64,000 nt of DNA, taken from assembly GCA_001023535.1 (NCBI GenBank), contig CP011020.1, positions 5,652,509-5,716,508 of the forward strand, in the 5' to 3' direction. Below, in pieces: positions 38,370 through 47,498 of this stretch (position 1 is the first letter of the stretch; every line of letters begins with the position of its first letter). A program made the translations under genes and the position numbers. The DNA is from Pseudomonas chlororaphis (lineage in GTDB: Bacteria > Pseudomonadota > Gammaproteobacteria > Pseudomonadales > Pseudomonadaceae). Under the pieces are notes generated by a model. That model did no database searches and was not told where the DNA came from. It saw only the letters and a list, made by a program, of their open reading frames with translations.

Positions 38370-39218
38370 TCATTTGTATTCAACGGGGAAACCGATGGCC
38401 GGCGACGGCAGGTCCACGCCGAACCATTGCTTGAACGACGCCGCGTAGGTGGGGAATTCCACGCCGGTCATGGCTTCATGCAAGGTGGTGTTGACGAAGT
38501 TCAGCCAGTCCTGGTCGCCGCGCTTGACCGCACAGGCATAGGTTTGCGGGCTCCAGGCGTAGACCGGGCTGCGATAGCGGCCGGGGTTCTGCACCATCAG
38601 GTACTTCACCGAAGACTGGTCCGTGGCGGCGGCATCGGCACGGCCGGAGTTCACCGCCTGGTACATCAGGTCGACGCTGTCGTACTGGTCGACCTTGGCC
38701 TTGGGCAGTGCCTGGTGCACCAGCTCTTCGGCGTAGACGTTCTGCAGCACCGCCACGGTGACACCGTCGCCGGCGGCCTTGAGGTCTTCGATCTCCTTGT
38801 ACTTGCTGTTGGCCGGCAACAACAGGCCGACCCCTTCGCGGTAGTACGGCAAAGTGAACGCCACCTGCTGGGCACGGCTGGCGGTGACGGTGATGAACTG
38901 GCAGCTCATGTCGACCTTGTCGGTCAGCAGGTTGGGGATCCGCGCATCGGAAGACTGCACCACGAACTCGACTTTCTCCGGGTCATTGAACAGGCCCTTG
39001 GCGACCATCCGCGCAATGTCGATATCGAACCCCTGCAACTTGCCATCCGCTCCCTGGAAGTGCCACGGGGCATTGGTGCTGCCCGTGCCCACGATCAATT
39101 TCCCGCGTTGCAGCACGCTGTCCAGCTTGCTGTCCGCCGCCTGGGCGACACCCACGACCGCCATCGAGGCGGCGAAGAGAAAAACACACGCTTTGAACAA
39201 GGAAGGTCGGCGTTGCAT
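38370..39218 (-). CDS. Amino-acid ABC transporter periplasmic binding protein
   Basis: A 282-aa family 3 solute-binding protein. The signal peptide runs MQRRPSLFKACVFLFAASMAVVGVAQA with cleavage after AQA. The mature part has GKLIVGTGSTNAPWHFQGADGKLQGFDIDIARM and DMSCQFITVTASRAQQVAFTLPYY. GGAG lies 8 nt before ATG 39218; a GTG three codons upstream is the alternative. It is the first gene of the minus-strand operon. Confidence 0.94.
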   Translation of the reverse strand: MQRRPSLFKACVFLFAASMAVVGVAQAADSKLDSVLQRGKLIVGTGSTNAPWHFQGADGKLQGFDIDIARMVAKGLFNDPEKVEFVVQSSDARIPNLLTDKVDMSCQFITVTASRAQQVAFTLPYYREGVGLLLPANSKYKEIEDLKAAGDGVTVAVLQNVYAEELVHQALPKAKVDQYDSVDLMYQAVNSGRADAAATDQSSVKYLMVQNPGRYRSPVYAWSPQTYACAVKRGDQDWLNFVNTTLHEAMTGVEFPTYAASFKQWFGVDLPSPAIGFPVEYK

Positions 39219-39499
39219 GGCTAGCACTCCAGGATGAGTTTATTCCGCTATACCGGAACATGGTTTGTAACAACGGAATAGACAGCAGAAAGTGTGCCAC
39301 AGGCTTGGCGCCGATGGGCCAGGAAAATGGAAAGTGAATGGAATCAGATAGATGGAGAAACCAGCCGCGCATGGACGACTTAGGACACTGTCCCCCCATT
39401 GCTACCGTTGGCTACGAGGTGCGGGTAGCGAGGCCCCAAATCGGTGCCACGCCATACCCTGTGGTAGCGAGCCTGCATCCCTACATGGAGTCAGGCCAC
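39219..39499. other. Intergenic region between transporter operon and toxin-antitoxin pair
   Basis: About 280 bases with no gene. It must hold the promoter of the transporter operon. A TTCCG-N6-CGGAA palindrome lies near the operon start. The remainder shows nothing distinct. Confidence 0.5.
39243..39258. promoter_or_regulatory. Candidate IclR-type operator TTCCG-N6-CGGAA
   Basis: A perfect inverted repeat, TTCCG (39243-39247) and CGGAA (39254-39258), 25 nt upstream of the binding-protein ATG. A further half-site CGGAATA lies at 39274-39280. Its link to the IclR protein of this cluster is inferred. Confidence 0.4.
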
Positions 39500-39781
39500 C
39501 TACCGCTTGGCGGCCTCATCGTAAACTTGACCGCGCTCACGCTTACCAACAGCAATCACCGTAACGACCAGTACTTCGTCCACCACACGATAAACCAGCC
39601 GATAGCCTGCGCTGCGCAGCTTGATTTTATAGGCATTGCCCAAACCGTGTAGACGGTCGGTCTGGACATGCGGATTTACCAGTCGCTCTTCAAGCTTCTT
39701 TTTGAACTGCTCTCTTAGCGTTGCTCCCAGCTTTTGCCACTCCTTCCACGCTTTGTCAGAAAACTCCAACTCATAGGTCAT
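39500..39781 (-). CDS. RelE/ParE family toxin
   Basis: A 93-aa toxin of the RelE superfamily, with MTYELEFSDKAWKEWQKLG, RLHGLGNAYKIKLRSAGYRLVYRVVD and VTVIAVGKRERGQVY; the R/K/Y residues of the last segments are the ones RelE toxins use for mRNA cleavage at the ribosome. The ATG overlaps the antitoxin's last 11 nt, the usual coupling in relBE loci. Confidence 0.92.
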   Translation of the reverse strand: MTYELEFSDKAWKEWQKLGATLREQFKKKLEERLVNPHVQTDRLHGLGNAYKIKLRSAGYRLVYRVVDEVLVVTVIAVGKRERGQVYDEAAKR

Positions 39782-40019
39782 CGAGAGAAACCTTGATCGT
39801 TGGGTCGTTTTCACGCTCGCGGCAAAGAGCAGCCAGCTCCATGTCCTCCAGCCTGTCCATCATGGCCTCATACTCCTTGGCTGGGACACAATAAAAAGCC
39901 GGCTCGTTACGGTTGAGGATCGCCACGGACAATCCTCCACCTGCCGCAACGGTACCCATCGGATTTTTCTTGAGTTCTGAGATGCTGGCGACTACTTGAG
40001 AAAGTACGACATGCGTCAT
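39771..40019 (-). CDS. RelB/Phd-YefM family antitoxin
   Basis: An 82-aa antitoxin with VVLSQVVASISELKKNPMGTV and the ILNRNEPAFYCVPAKEYEAMM segment of the Phd/YefM family, plus an acidic C-terminus that would wrap the toxin. AAGGA precedes the ATG by 7 nt. It should repress its own operon. Confidence 0.92.
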   Translation of the reverse strand: MTHVVLSQVVASISELKKNPMGTVAAGGGLSVAILNRNEPAFYCVPAKEYEAMMDRLEDMELAALCRERENDPTIKVSLDDL

Positions 40020-40085
40020 GGAATGGTCCTTCGAGTACTTTTAATGGTGCTAAAAGTAGCACTCCAAAACATCGCTTACCACCCA

Positions 40086-41732
40086 TCAGCGCCCGCAAAA
40101 TCTCACCCTCGACAACATCCGCAAATCCCCCTCGCGGTAATAGTCATCGCTCCAACTGTCGTCCACTGCCAGCGGCCTGACCTGCTTGAGGGCGAGTTGT
40201 TTCGCGAAGTAGCGAAAGCGGTAATGCTCATAGAAACGCAGCAACTCCAGCCCGTAACGATCGGCCAGATCGGTGTCGCCCTGGATGATGAGGTAGTTCT
40301 CGTCATTGCCGTTGCTGGCGGCGGCGCTCAGGTTGTGGCTGCCGCTGATGATGGTCGGTGTGTCGCTGGTGAAGTCGGTGACGATGGCCTTGGTGTGAAC
40401 CAGCAGGTTGCCTTTCTGGCCCTTCATGTTTTCCCTGAGCCAGCCTTCCAACCCGGTGTTGAGCAGCGCGGTGGCGGCGAATTGGGCGGTGCGGTCGGCA
40501 TGGAAACCGGTGATGCGGCTGGCGGTGTTCTGCAGACCGTAGCGCAGTACGTCATCGTTCGGCTGGCCGAGCAAGGCATCGAGGATCCGCTCGGGCAGGA
40601 CGAACGCGGTGACGAACAACAGGTCCTTGCGGGCGCCGTGGATGATGTCGACGAAACGGTCGAGGTCGCCTTCGCCCGTGCGCGGTGAGAAACCGGCGAA
40701 CAGTGGCTCTTGCGGCGCCATCGGGTTGTTCAGGGTCAGCCACTGGCGGGTGGCGTCGACGTCCTGCGGTGCGGCCCAGATCTGCTCGAACACCTGGCGA
40801 TAGCTGTCGCTCACCCGCGGCTCATCCAGCACGTGCACGACATTAGCCTGGCGATAGACACCGTTGGCGGTGAAGTTGGTGCTGCCGCACAGGACCGCTT
40901 CCGGTTGCCGCGAACCGGCGCCGTCCACCCGGCTCAGGACGATGAATTTGTCGTGGAAGATGTTGTGGGTGACCCGCCCGCGCTTGTTGGCCGCCGGCAG
41001 TTTTTCGAGGCTGGCCTCGTTGCGCTGCGTGGTGTCGTCGCCCGGCTCGGCGTGGTACAGCACCCGCACCTGCGCGCCTCGGGCGAAAGCGGCGTTCACC
41101 GCATCGACGATCACCGGTAGTTCGTATTCGTAGATGGCTACGTCCAGGGCCCAGGTGGCATCGAGGGCCCGGTCGATGAAGCCGATCAGGCGTCCCAGCA
41201 GGCCGTTTTCCAACCAGCGACGCGGCGCGTCGGGCCAGTCATCGATGGACAGGTTGCGATTGGCGCTGATCAACGCATCCAGCTCGGGAAACTTGCGCTG
41301 GAACGCCTGGCTGGCGGCCACGGCTCGGTTGAAGATCACGCGCTGGTTGACCGGCTGCCCGTTATCGCTGGTGACGCTGATGTCCAGGGACTCGCCCAAC
41401 TGTGGCGCGTCGGGGCTGCCATAGGCCAGGTGCACGCGGTAGTTCATCGTCACGCCGGGGTTGACGGCGTAGTCGGCCCAGCGAAATTTCTGCAACGGCG
41501 CCTGGTCGCTGGGTGTGGCGTGAAACTGGGGGAACGTGTGGGCCTTGCCGGGGAAGGTCAGGCTGTTGAACAGGAACAACCAGGGCTTGTCGCCCTGCTG
41601 TTTCTCGATGGCAAAACCCAGCAGCCCCTTGCGACGGGATTCGGCCAGGTCCATGGCGAGCAGCACGCCGTTGGTGCCAGCGTAGGCCTTGACCCGAAAA
41701 TCATCCTGGGGATTGGTGACGAGTACGCGCAT
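40086..41732 (-). CDS. Phospholipase D family protein
   Basis: A 548-aa protein with two HKD phosphodiesterase motifs: HDKFIVL with GSTNFT near residues 255-290, and HTKAIVTDF with GSHNLS near 445-475. Each half supplies one active-site histidine. The first 170 residues resemble a non-catalytic beta domain. There is no signal peptide. The substrate (phospholipid, nucleic acid or another phosphodiester) cannot be read. It lies upstream of the toxin-antitoxin pair but is probably independent of it. Confidence 0.88.
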   Translation of the reverse strand: MRVLVTNPQDDFRVKAYAGTNGVLLAMDLAESRRKGLLGFAIEKQQGDKPWLFLFNSLTFPGKAHTFPQFHATPSDQAPLQKFRWADYAVNPGVTMNYRVHLAYGSPDAPQLGESLDISVTSDNGQPVNQRVIFNRAVAASQAFQRKFPELDALISANRNLSIDDWPDAPRRWLENGLLGRLIGFIDRALDATWALDVAIYEYELPVIVDAVNAAFARGAQVRVLYHAEPGDDTTQRNEASLEKLPAANKRGRVTHNIFHDKFIVLSRVDGAGSRQPEAVLCGSTNFTANGVYRQANVVHVLDEPRVSDSYRQVFEQIWAAPQDVDATRQWLTLNNPMAPQEPLFAGFSPRTGEGDLDRFVDIIHGARKDLLFVTAFVLPERILDALLGQPNDDVLRYGLQNTASRITGFHADRTAQFAATALLNTGLEGWLRENMKGQKGNLLVHTKAIVTDFTSDTPTIISGSHNLSAAASNGNDENYLIIQGDTDLADRYGLELLRFYEHYRFRYFAKQLALKQVRPLAVDDSWSDDYYREGDLRMLSRVRFCGR

Positions 41733-41796
41733 GGTTCACTCCTGTGAAGTCGCCTCAGCATAGAACAGAGTGGGCAAATCCGATTCCGAGGTGATG

Positions 41797-41873
41797 CCTT
41801 CGCGGGCAAGCCCGCTCCCACAGGGACTGCGACAGGCCGCCGATCAAGTGTGGGAGCTTGCCCGCGAAGGCGT
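41797..41873. repeat. REP inverted doublet, second copy shortened
   Basis: CTTCGCGGGCAAGCCCGCTCCCAC faces GTGGGAGCTTGCCCGCGAAG, which lacks the central CGGG of the standard unit. Confidence 0.8.
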
Positions 41874-41901
41874 CCGCCCAGACACCTCGGAAACAAGCGC
41901 A

Positions 41902-42537
41902 TCAAACCTGGTCGATATGCCGATACTCGGCCCCCAACTGCCCCGCCAATTGCCGGGCACGGCCCAGGCGGATCGGGCCGCGCTCGATGTCGATCAACAG
42001 GCTCGGGCAGTCGAGAGGCGACGGCGCCAGGCCCTCCTTCAGCCGTCCATCCGTCATCACCAGCACCCGCTGTTGCTCTGCCGGGTAGCGCTTGCGCCGG
42101 GCTCGCAGCCAACGCCCGGCCTCTTGCAACGCGGCCAGCAACGGCGTGCCGCCGCCGGCGCCGAGTGCATCGAGCCAGTGTCGCAGCCCAGTCGAGGCCT
42201 TGAGCCCTTGCACTTGCCAGTGCGGAACACTGCCACTGGCGGTCAGCAGGGCCAGTCGCGCGCGCTGCCGGTAGGCGTCATCGAACAGTTGCACCAGCAG
42301 GCCTTTGCCATCGCTCAAGGCACGATGACGACGGGTCGAGGCCGAGGCATCGACGATGACCAGCCACAGTTCATGGGGCGAGCGATGACGGCGCTGAAAG
42401 CGCAGGTCGTCATAGCGTTGGGGACGGCCCTTGAGCAAAGTGCCCGGCCAGTTCACCGCGCCACTGGAGGCGACTTTGCTGCGCCCCTGGCGTCCACCGT
42501 CCAACCGCCCCGCCCGGGGCTTGGCATCCGCCCCCAC
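41902..42537 (-). CDS. VWA-domain subunit of a cobalt/magnesium-chelatase-like complex
   Basis: A 211-aa von Willebrand A domain protein. The MIDAS motif is ELWLVIVDASAST (DxSxS), with the second metal-site segment GGGTPLLAAL and a late VMTDGR. It resembles the C-terminal half of BchD/ChlD. Together with the ATPase just upstream it would form the AAA+/VWA motor for CobN-type chelation. The start is GTG 42537, 21 nt after the ATPase stop. Confidence 0.85.
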   Translation of the reverse strand: MGADAKPRAGRLDGGRQGRSKVASSGAVNWPGTLLKGRPQRYDDLRFQRRHRSPHELWLVIVDASASTRRHRALSDGKGLLVQLFDDAYRQRARLALLTASGSVPHWQVQGLKASTGLRHWLDALGAGGGTPLLAALQEAGRWLRARRKRYPAEQQRVLVMTDGRLKEGLAPSPLDCPSLLIDIERGPIRLGRARQLAGQLGAEYRHIDQV

Positions 42538-42557
42538 GGCCGAACGGGGGCGAATGC

Positions 42558-43562
42558 CTAAGGCTTTTTTGGCCAGCTCGGCACGTCACGCCGTGCACCG
42601 GTGGGCAAGGCCTGGGCCGGCAAGTCGCCCCACTGGCCCTGGCCTTCGTTGGGCTGGGCCGCGCGATCGCCCGTCGAGGGTGCCTGGGACGGCGCAGGGG
42701 CCGGGCTCGAGTGCCCGCGCCGCCGATGGCGCAAGGCAAACTCGGCGACGGCGTCGATATCTTCGTCGGCGATGGCCTGTGCCCCACGCCAGGCCGCGTG
42801 GGCCCTGGCGGCCCGCAACCAGACCAGGTCGGCACGCAGGCCATCGACCCCGGCGGCAAAACAGCGTTCGGTGATCTGGGCAAGCGTCAGGTCATCCAGG
42901 GCGATCCCGGCCAGGCGGTCGCGGGCCTGCTGGCAGCGTTCACGCAGGGCCTGCTGGGCGCTCTCCCAGTGCGCACAGAACGCCGCCGGATCAGTGTCGA
43001 AATCCAACCGCCGCCGAATGATCTGCCCGCGTTCAACTGCCGGGGTTTGCCCGTCGAGGGCCACGTTCAGGCCAAACCGGTCGAGCAACTGCGGGCGCAG
43101 TTCGCCCTCTTCCGGGTTCATGGTGCCGATCAGCACAAACCGCGCCGGGTGCCGATGGGAAATGCCATCGCGCTCGATCAGGTTAGTGCCGCTTGCCGCC
43201 ACGTCCAGCAACACGTCCACCAGATGATCGGGCAGCAGGTTCACTTCATCGACGTACAACACGCCGCCGTCGGCCTTGGCCAGCACACCGGGAGAGAACT
43301 GCGCGCGCCCCTCCCCCAGCGCCGCGTCCAGATCAAGGGTGCCCACCAGACGCTCCTCGGTGGCGCCCAAGGGCAAGGTGACGAACTGACCGCTGGCCAG
43401 CAGGTCGGCCAGGCCCCGGGCCAGGGTGGACTTGGCCATGCCCCGCGGCCCCTCGATCAGCACACCGCCGATCTTCGGGTCGATGGCGGCCAGGCACAGC
43501 GCCAGTTTCAGGTCATCAGCGCCGACCACGGCGGAGAGTGGGAAATGAGGGGTGTCGATCAT
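42558..43562 (-). CDS. Chelatase AAA+ ATPase (BchI/ChlI-like)
   Basis: A 334-aa ATPase with Walker A GPRGMAKST, Walker B VLYVDEVNLLPDHLVDVLL, sensor MNPEEGELRPQLLDRFGLNV and arginine finger typical of magnesium-chelatase subunit I. It ends in a Pro/Ser/Gln-rich tail. I start at ATG 43562 (MIDTPHFPLS); the frame runs 54 codons further up, but that part is REP sequence. In pseudomonads this gene follows cobN and is thought to energise cobalt insertion. Confidence 0.9.
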   Translation of the reverse strand: MIDTPHFPLSAVVGADDLKLALCLAAIDPKIGGVLIEGPRGMAKSTLARGLADLLASGQFVTLPLGATEERLVGTLDLDAALGEGRAQFSPGVLAKADGGVLYVDEVNLLPDHLVDVLLDVAASGTNLIERDGISHRHPARFVLIGTMNPEEGELRPQLLDRFGLNVALDGQTPAVERGQIIRRRLDFDTDPAAFCAHWESAQQALRERCQQARDRLAGIALDDLTLAQITERCFAAGVDGLRADLVWLRAARAHAAWRGAQAIADEDIDAVAEFALRHRRRGHSSPAPAPSQAPSTGDRAAQPNEGQGQWGDLPAQALPTGARRDVPSWPKKP

Positions 43563-43593
43563 GTGGAGGATCTCATAAATGTTCGATAGTCCG

Positions 43594-43726
43594 CTGTGGC
43601 GAGGGAGCTTGCTCCCGCTGGGGCGCGAAGCGGCCCCAAACCGGCCAACGCGGTGCACCTGAAGTGTCGCGTTGCCTGGATTACGACTGCTGCGCAGCCG
43701 AGCGGGAGCAAGCTCCCTCGCCACAA
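43594..43726. repeat. REP-like doublet (GTGGCGAGGGAGC family)
   Basis: Inverted copies of GTGGCGAGGGAGCTTGCTCCCGCT flank about 85 nt between cobN and the ATPase gene, inside the operon. Confidence 0.85.
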
Positions 43727-43733
43727 GTGCACC

Positions 43734-46700
43734 TCAGCCATCTTCTTCAATGTCCAACAGCAAATTCTCCAACGCCTCGCGGTAGTCGCCCGGCGCCTGC
43801 CACATGCCCCGCTGTTGCGCTTCGAGCATGCGTTCGGTCATGTCGCGCAGGGCATCGGGGTTGTGCTGGCGGACAAACGCCCGGGTGTCCGGGTCGAGCA
43901 GGTAGGCGTCGGCCAGCAACGCGTACTGATGGTCGTCGATCAGTTGCGTGGTGGCGTCGAAGGCGAACAGATTGTCCACCGTCGCCGCCAGCTCGAACGC
44001 GCCCTTGTAGCCGTGGCGCTTGACCCCGTCGATCCACTTCGGGTTGGCCGCCCGGGACCGGATGACGCGGTTGAGCTCCTCCTTCAGGGTGCGGATCCGC
44101 GGCAGGTCCGGCTGGCTGTGATCGCCATGGTAACTGGCCGCCGCATCACCACTGAGGGTCTCGACCGCCGCCAGCATGCCGCCCTGGAACTGGTAGTAAT
44201 CGTTGGAATCGAGCAGGTCGTGCTCGCGGTTGTCCTGGTTCTGCAACACCGCCTGCACTTGGCTCAAGCGCCGGGAGAACTGCTCCCGGGCGGCAGTGCC
44301 TTCATCGCTGGCGCCGTAGGCGTAACCGCCCCAGTTCAGGTACACCTCGGCCAGATCCTCGCGGCTCTGCCACAAGCGCCCGTCAATCGCGCCCTGCACG
44401 CCCGCGCCATAGGCGCCCGGCTTGGCGCCGAAGATCCGCCAGCCAGCCTGCCGGGTCGCCGCCTCTGCCGTCAGGCCCGACGCCAGCAAGCTGTCACGCT
44501 CGCTGCGCACCTTGGCGGCCAGGGGGTTCATGTCGGCCGGTTCATCGAGGCCCGCGACCGCTTGAACCGCCGCATCGAACAGGCGAATCAGGTTGGCGAA
44601 GGCATCGCGGAAGAATCCGGAGACTCGCAGCGTCACATCGACCCGAGGCCGGTCCAGCAGGCTCAGCGGCAAGATCTCGAAATCGTCCACTCGCTGGCTG
44701 CCGGTGGCCCAGACCGGGCGCACGCCCATCAACGCCATGGCCTGGGCGATGTCGTCGCCACCGGTGCGCATGGTCGCGGTGCCCCACACCGACAGGCCGA
44801 GCTGGCGCAAGTGATCGCCGTGATCCTGCAAGTGCCGTTCGAGCATCAGGTTGGCCGATTGGAACCCGATGCGCCACGCCGTGGTGGTGGGCAGGTTGCG
44901 CACGTCCACCGAGAAAAAGTTACGCCCGGTGGGCAGCACGTCCAGGCGGCCGCGACTCGGCGCACCGCTGGGGCCGGCCGGCACGAAGCGCCCGCCCAAG
45001 GCATCGAGCAGGCCGCGCATTTCCGCCGGGCCGCAGGCGTCCAAGCGCGGGGCAACGACGGCGCGCAGGTTCTCGATGATGCTGCGCACCGTTTCCCAGC
45101 CCGGTGCCTCCAGCCACAGGACGTCGCCTGCCAGCGCTTGCTCGATCAAGCGCGCCGCGAACAGCTCCAGGCGCTCGCGCGTATCGCCGGCGGTGCGCCA
45201 GGGTTCGGCACTGACCTGCTGCAACGCCTCGGGACAAGGGCCGGCCCAGGGGTCGGCCAAGGCGCAATCCAGCGGATCGAAGCCCAGTTCAAAGGCGTTC
45301 GACAGCGCCCGCAACAGGCTCGACTGTGCACCCTTGCCGTCGCCGCGGGGAATGCGCAGCAACGCCAGCAACGTGTCGATGCGCAGCCGTCCGCTGGGCG
45401 ACTCGCCAAAGACGTGCAGGCCATCGCGGATCTGCGACTCCTTCAGGTCGCACAGGTAGGTGTCCAGGCGCGGCAGCCAGACCGCCGCGTCGGCGTCAGC
45501 CTCCAGTTGCAGTTCGCGGTCGATGTGGGTTTCGCGCACCAGGTTCAGGATGTCCCGCTGCAATTCCCGGGCGCGGCGCGGATCGAGCAGTTGCGCCTCG
45601 TAGTATTCGTCGGCCAGCCGCTCGAGGTCGCGCAGCGGCCCGTAGGTTTCGGCGCGGGTCAGCGGCGGCATCAGGTGGTCGATGATCACCGCCTGGGTCC
45701 GGCGCTTGGCCTGGGCGCCCTCGCCCGGGTCGTTGACGATGAACGGATAGATATTCGGCAGCGGGCCCAACAGCGCGTCCGGCCAGCAGCTTTCCGACAA
45801 ACCGACGCCCTTGCCCGGCAGCCATTCGAGGTTGCCGTGCTTGCCGACATGGATCACCGCGTGGGCGCCGTAGGTGTGGCGCAACCAGAAATAGAACGCC
45901 AGGTAGCCGTGGGGCGGCACCAGGTCCGGGTCATGGTAGACCGCACTCGGGTCGACCTGATAGCCCCGCGCCGGCTGAATGCCGACAAACGTCAGGCCCA
46001 GGCGCAGGCCGGCGATCATCAGGCGCCCGTCGCGGAACATCGGATCCTGCTCGGGCGCCCCCCAGCGCGCCAGCACCGCCTGGCGATTGGCGTCAGGCAG
46101 TGCGTCGAACAGCGCCTGGTAAGCCTCGACGGCCAGGCTCTGGTGACACGGCCGCAGGTCGAGGCTGTCCAGGTCGTTGCTGACCCCGCCGAGCAACTGC
46201 TGGATCAGCGCGGTGCCGCTCGCCGGCAGTTCGGCCGGCAGCGGGTAACCCTCGGTGTGCAGGGCCCGCAGGATATTCAACGCGGCGGCCGGGGTGTCCA
46301 GGCCCACGCCGTTGCCGATGCGGCCATCCCGGGTCGGGTAATTGGCCAGCACCAACGCCACCCGTTTCTCTCCGTTGGGCAACCGCGCCAGGGCGGTCCA
46401 GCGTCGAGCCAGTTGCGCAACGAAATCCATCCGCTCGGGCACGGCCCGGTAGCAGACCACATCGCTCTGGCTGCGCTCGCTGCGCCAGGCCAGGTCCTTG
46501 AAACTGATGGGCCGGCTGATGATTCGCCCGTCCAGCTCCGGCAAGGCAATGTGCATCGCCAAGTCCCGCGGCCCCAGGCCTTGTTCGCTGGCACGCCAGC
46601 CGGGTTCGTTGTCCTGAGCGCAGATCGCCTGGATCACCGGAATGTCGCGGCGAAACGGCCGCAAGTGAGGGGCTTCCGGACTGGATTGGGCGAACCCGGT

Positions 46701-47495
46701 GGTGTTGAGGATCACCCCCGCCTCGACCTCATCCAGCCAATCCTCGACCTGCGCCAGGCAGGCCGGCTCCTTGAGGCTTGCGACGGCCATGGGCAACGGG
46801 TTGAGCCCCGCTGCTTGCAGGCGCTGGCAGAATACGTCGATGAAGGCGGTGTTCGCCGCTTGCAGGTGCGAGCGATAAAACAGCAGGGCCGCTACCGGCT
46901 GGCCGGCCTGCCAATCGGCTTGCCAATCGCCAAGGCCGGCGTTGGTCTTTTGCGGATGATAGATCGCCGTGCGCGGCAGGGCCTGCGGTTCGTCCCACGG
47001 GTAATCGCGACCGAACCATTGGCTGGCTAGGTTATAGAACAGATTCAGGGCATTGCCCAGGCCACCCTGGCGCAAGAACTGCCAGAGCCGGTCGCGCCCC
47101 TCGAAGGGCACGTTGCTGAGGTCACTCAGCTCCGGGTCAGGCCGATCGTCACCCGGCACCAGGATCAACGTCACCCCGCGCCCAGCCAATTCCATCAGCC
47201 GTTCAATGCCGTAGCGCCAATAGCCGATGCCGCCGTGCAGCGACAGCAGGATGACCTTGGCGTGGCGCAGCACGTCGTCGAAATACAGGTCTACCGAGGC
47301 GTGGTTCTGCACCTGCATCGGGTTGGCAAGGCGAAACGGCGGGTAGTCGTCCGGCAACTGCCGCGCCGCTTCGGCCAGCAGCGCCAGGCTGGAGTCGCCG
47401 CTGCACAGGATCACCAGCTCGGCGGGGGTTTGCCCCAGGTCGGCAATGTTGTCATCCGCTACAAAGCCGCCCGGCTGGGTCCTGAGCAGGTGCAT
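43734..47495 (-). CDS. cobN: Cobaltochelatase subunit CobN
   Basis: A 1253-aa protein, the large catalytic subunit that inserts Co2+ into hydrogenobyrinic acid a,c-diamide in aerobic cobalamin synthesis. It has the CobN/BchH signatures VGKHGNLEWLPGKGVGLS, NIYPFIVNDPGEGAQAKRR, LIRLFDAAVQAVAGLDEP and YWRYGIERLMELA. The length is usual. It starts 3 nt after the cobW stop, in the riboswitch-led operon. Confidence 0.97.
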   Translation of the reverse strand: MHLLRTQPGGFVADDNIADLGQTPAELVILCSGDSSLALLAEAARQLPDDYPPFRLANPMQVQNHASVDLYFDDVLRHAKVILLSLHGGIGYWRYGIERLMELAGRGVTLILVPGDDRPDPELSDLSNVPFEGRDRLWQFLRQGGLGNALNLFYNLASQWFGRDYPWDEPQALPRTAIYHPQKTNAGLGDWQADWQAGQPVAALLFYRSHLQAANTAFIDVFCQRLQAAGLNPLPMAVASLKEPACLAQVEDWLDEVEAGVILNTTGFAQSSPEAPHLRPFRRDIPVIQAICAQDNEPGWRASEQGLGPRDLAMHIALPELDGRIISRPISFKDLAWRSERSQSDVVCYRAVPERMDFVAQLARRWTALARLPNGEKRVALVLANYPTRDGRIGNGVGLDTPAAALNILRALHTEGYPLPAELPASGTALIQQLLGGVSNDLDSLDLRPCHQSLAVEAYQALFDALPDANRQAVLARWGAPEQDPMFRDGRLMIAGLRLGLTFVGIQPARGYQVDPSAVYHDPDLVPPHGYLAFYFWLRHTYGAHAVIHVGKHGNLEWLPGKGVGLSESCWPDALLGPLPNIYPFIVNDPGEGAQAKRRTQAVIIDHLMPPLTRAETYGPLRDLERLADEYYEAQLLDPRRARELQRDILNLVRETHIDRELQLEADADAAVWLPRLDTYLCDLKESQIRDGLHVFGESPSGRLRIDTLLALLRIPRGDGKGAQSSLLRALSNAFELGFDPLDCALADPWAGPCPEALQQVSAEPWRTAGDTRERLELFAARLIEQALAGDVLWLEAPGWETVRSIIENLRAVVAPRLDACGPAEMRGLLDALGGRFVPAGPSGAPSRGRLDVLPTGRNFFSVDVRNLPTTTAWRIGFQSANLMLERHLQDHGDHLRQLGLSVWGTATMRTGGDDIAQAMALMGVRPVWATGSQRVDDFEILPLSLLDRPRVDVTLRVSGFFRDAFANLIRLFDAAVQAVAGLDEPADMNPLAAKVRSERDSLLASGLTAEAATRQAGWRIFGAKPGAYGAGVQGAIDGRLWQSREDLAEVYLNWGGYAYGASDEGTAAREQFSRRLSQVQAVLQNQDNREHDLLDSNDYYQFQGGMLAAVETLSGDAAASYHGDHSQPDLPRIRTLKEELNRVIRSRAANPKWIDGVKRHGYKGAFELAATVDNLFAFDATTQLIDDHQYALLADAYLLDPDTRAFVRQHNPDALRDMTERMLEAQQRGMWQAPGDYREALENLLLDIEEDG

Positions 47496-47498
47496 GGC

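Noticed and set aside
43563..43724. 54-codon N-terminal extension of the chelatase ATPase
   Set aside because: The extension is translated REP sequence; the internal ATG at 43562 matches the family's N-terminus.
43596..47030. 1144-codon plus-strand open frame
   Set aside because: Lies fully antisense to cobN. GC-rich codon use keeps the opposite strand open; the translation has low-complexity H/R/Q runs and no known motif.
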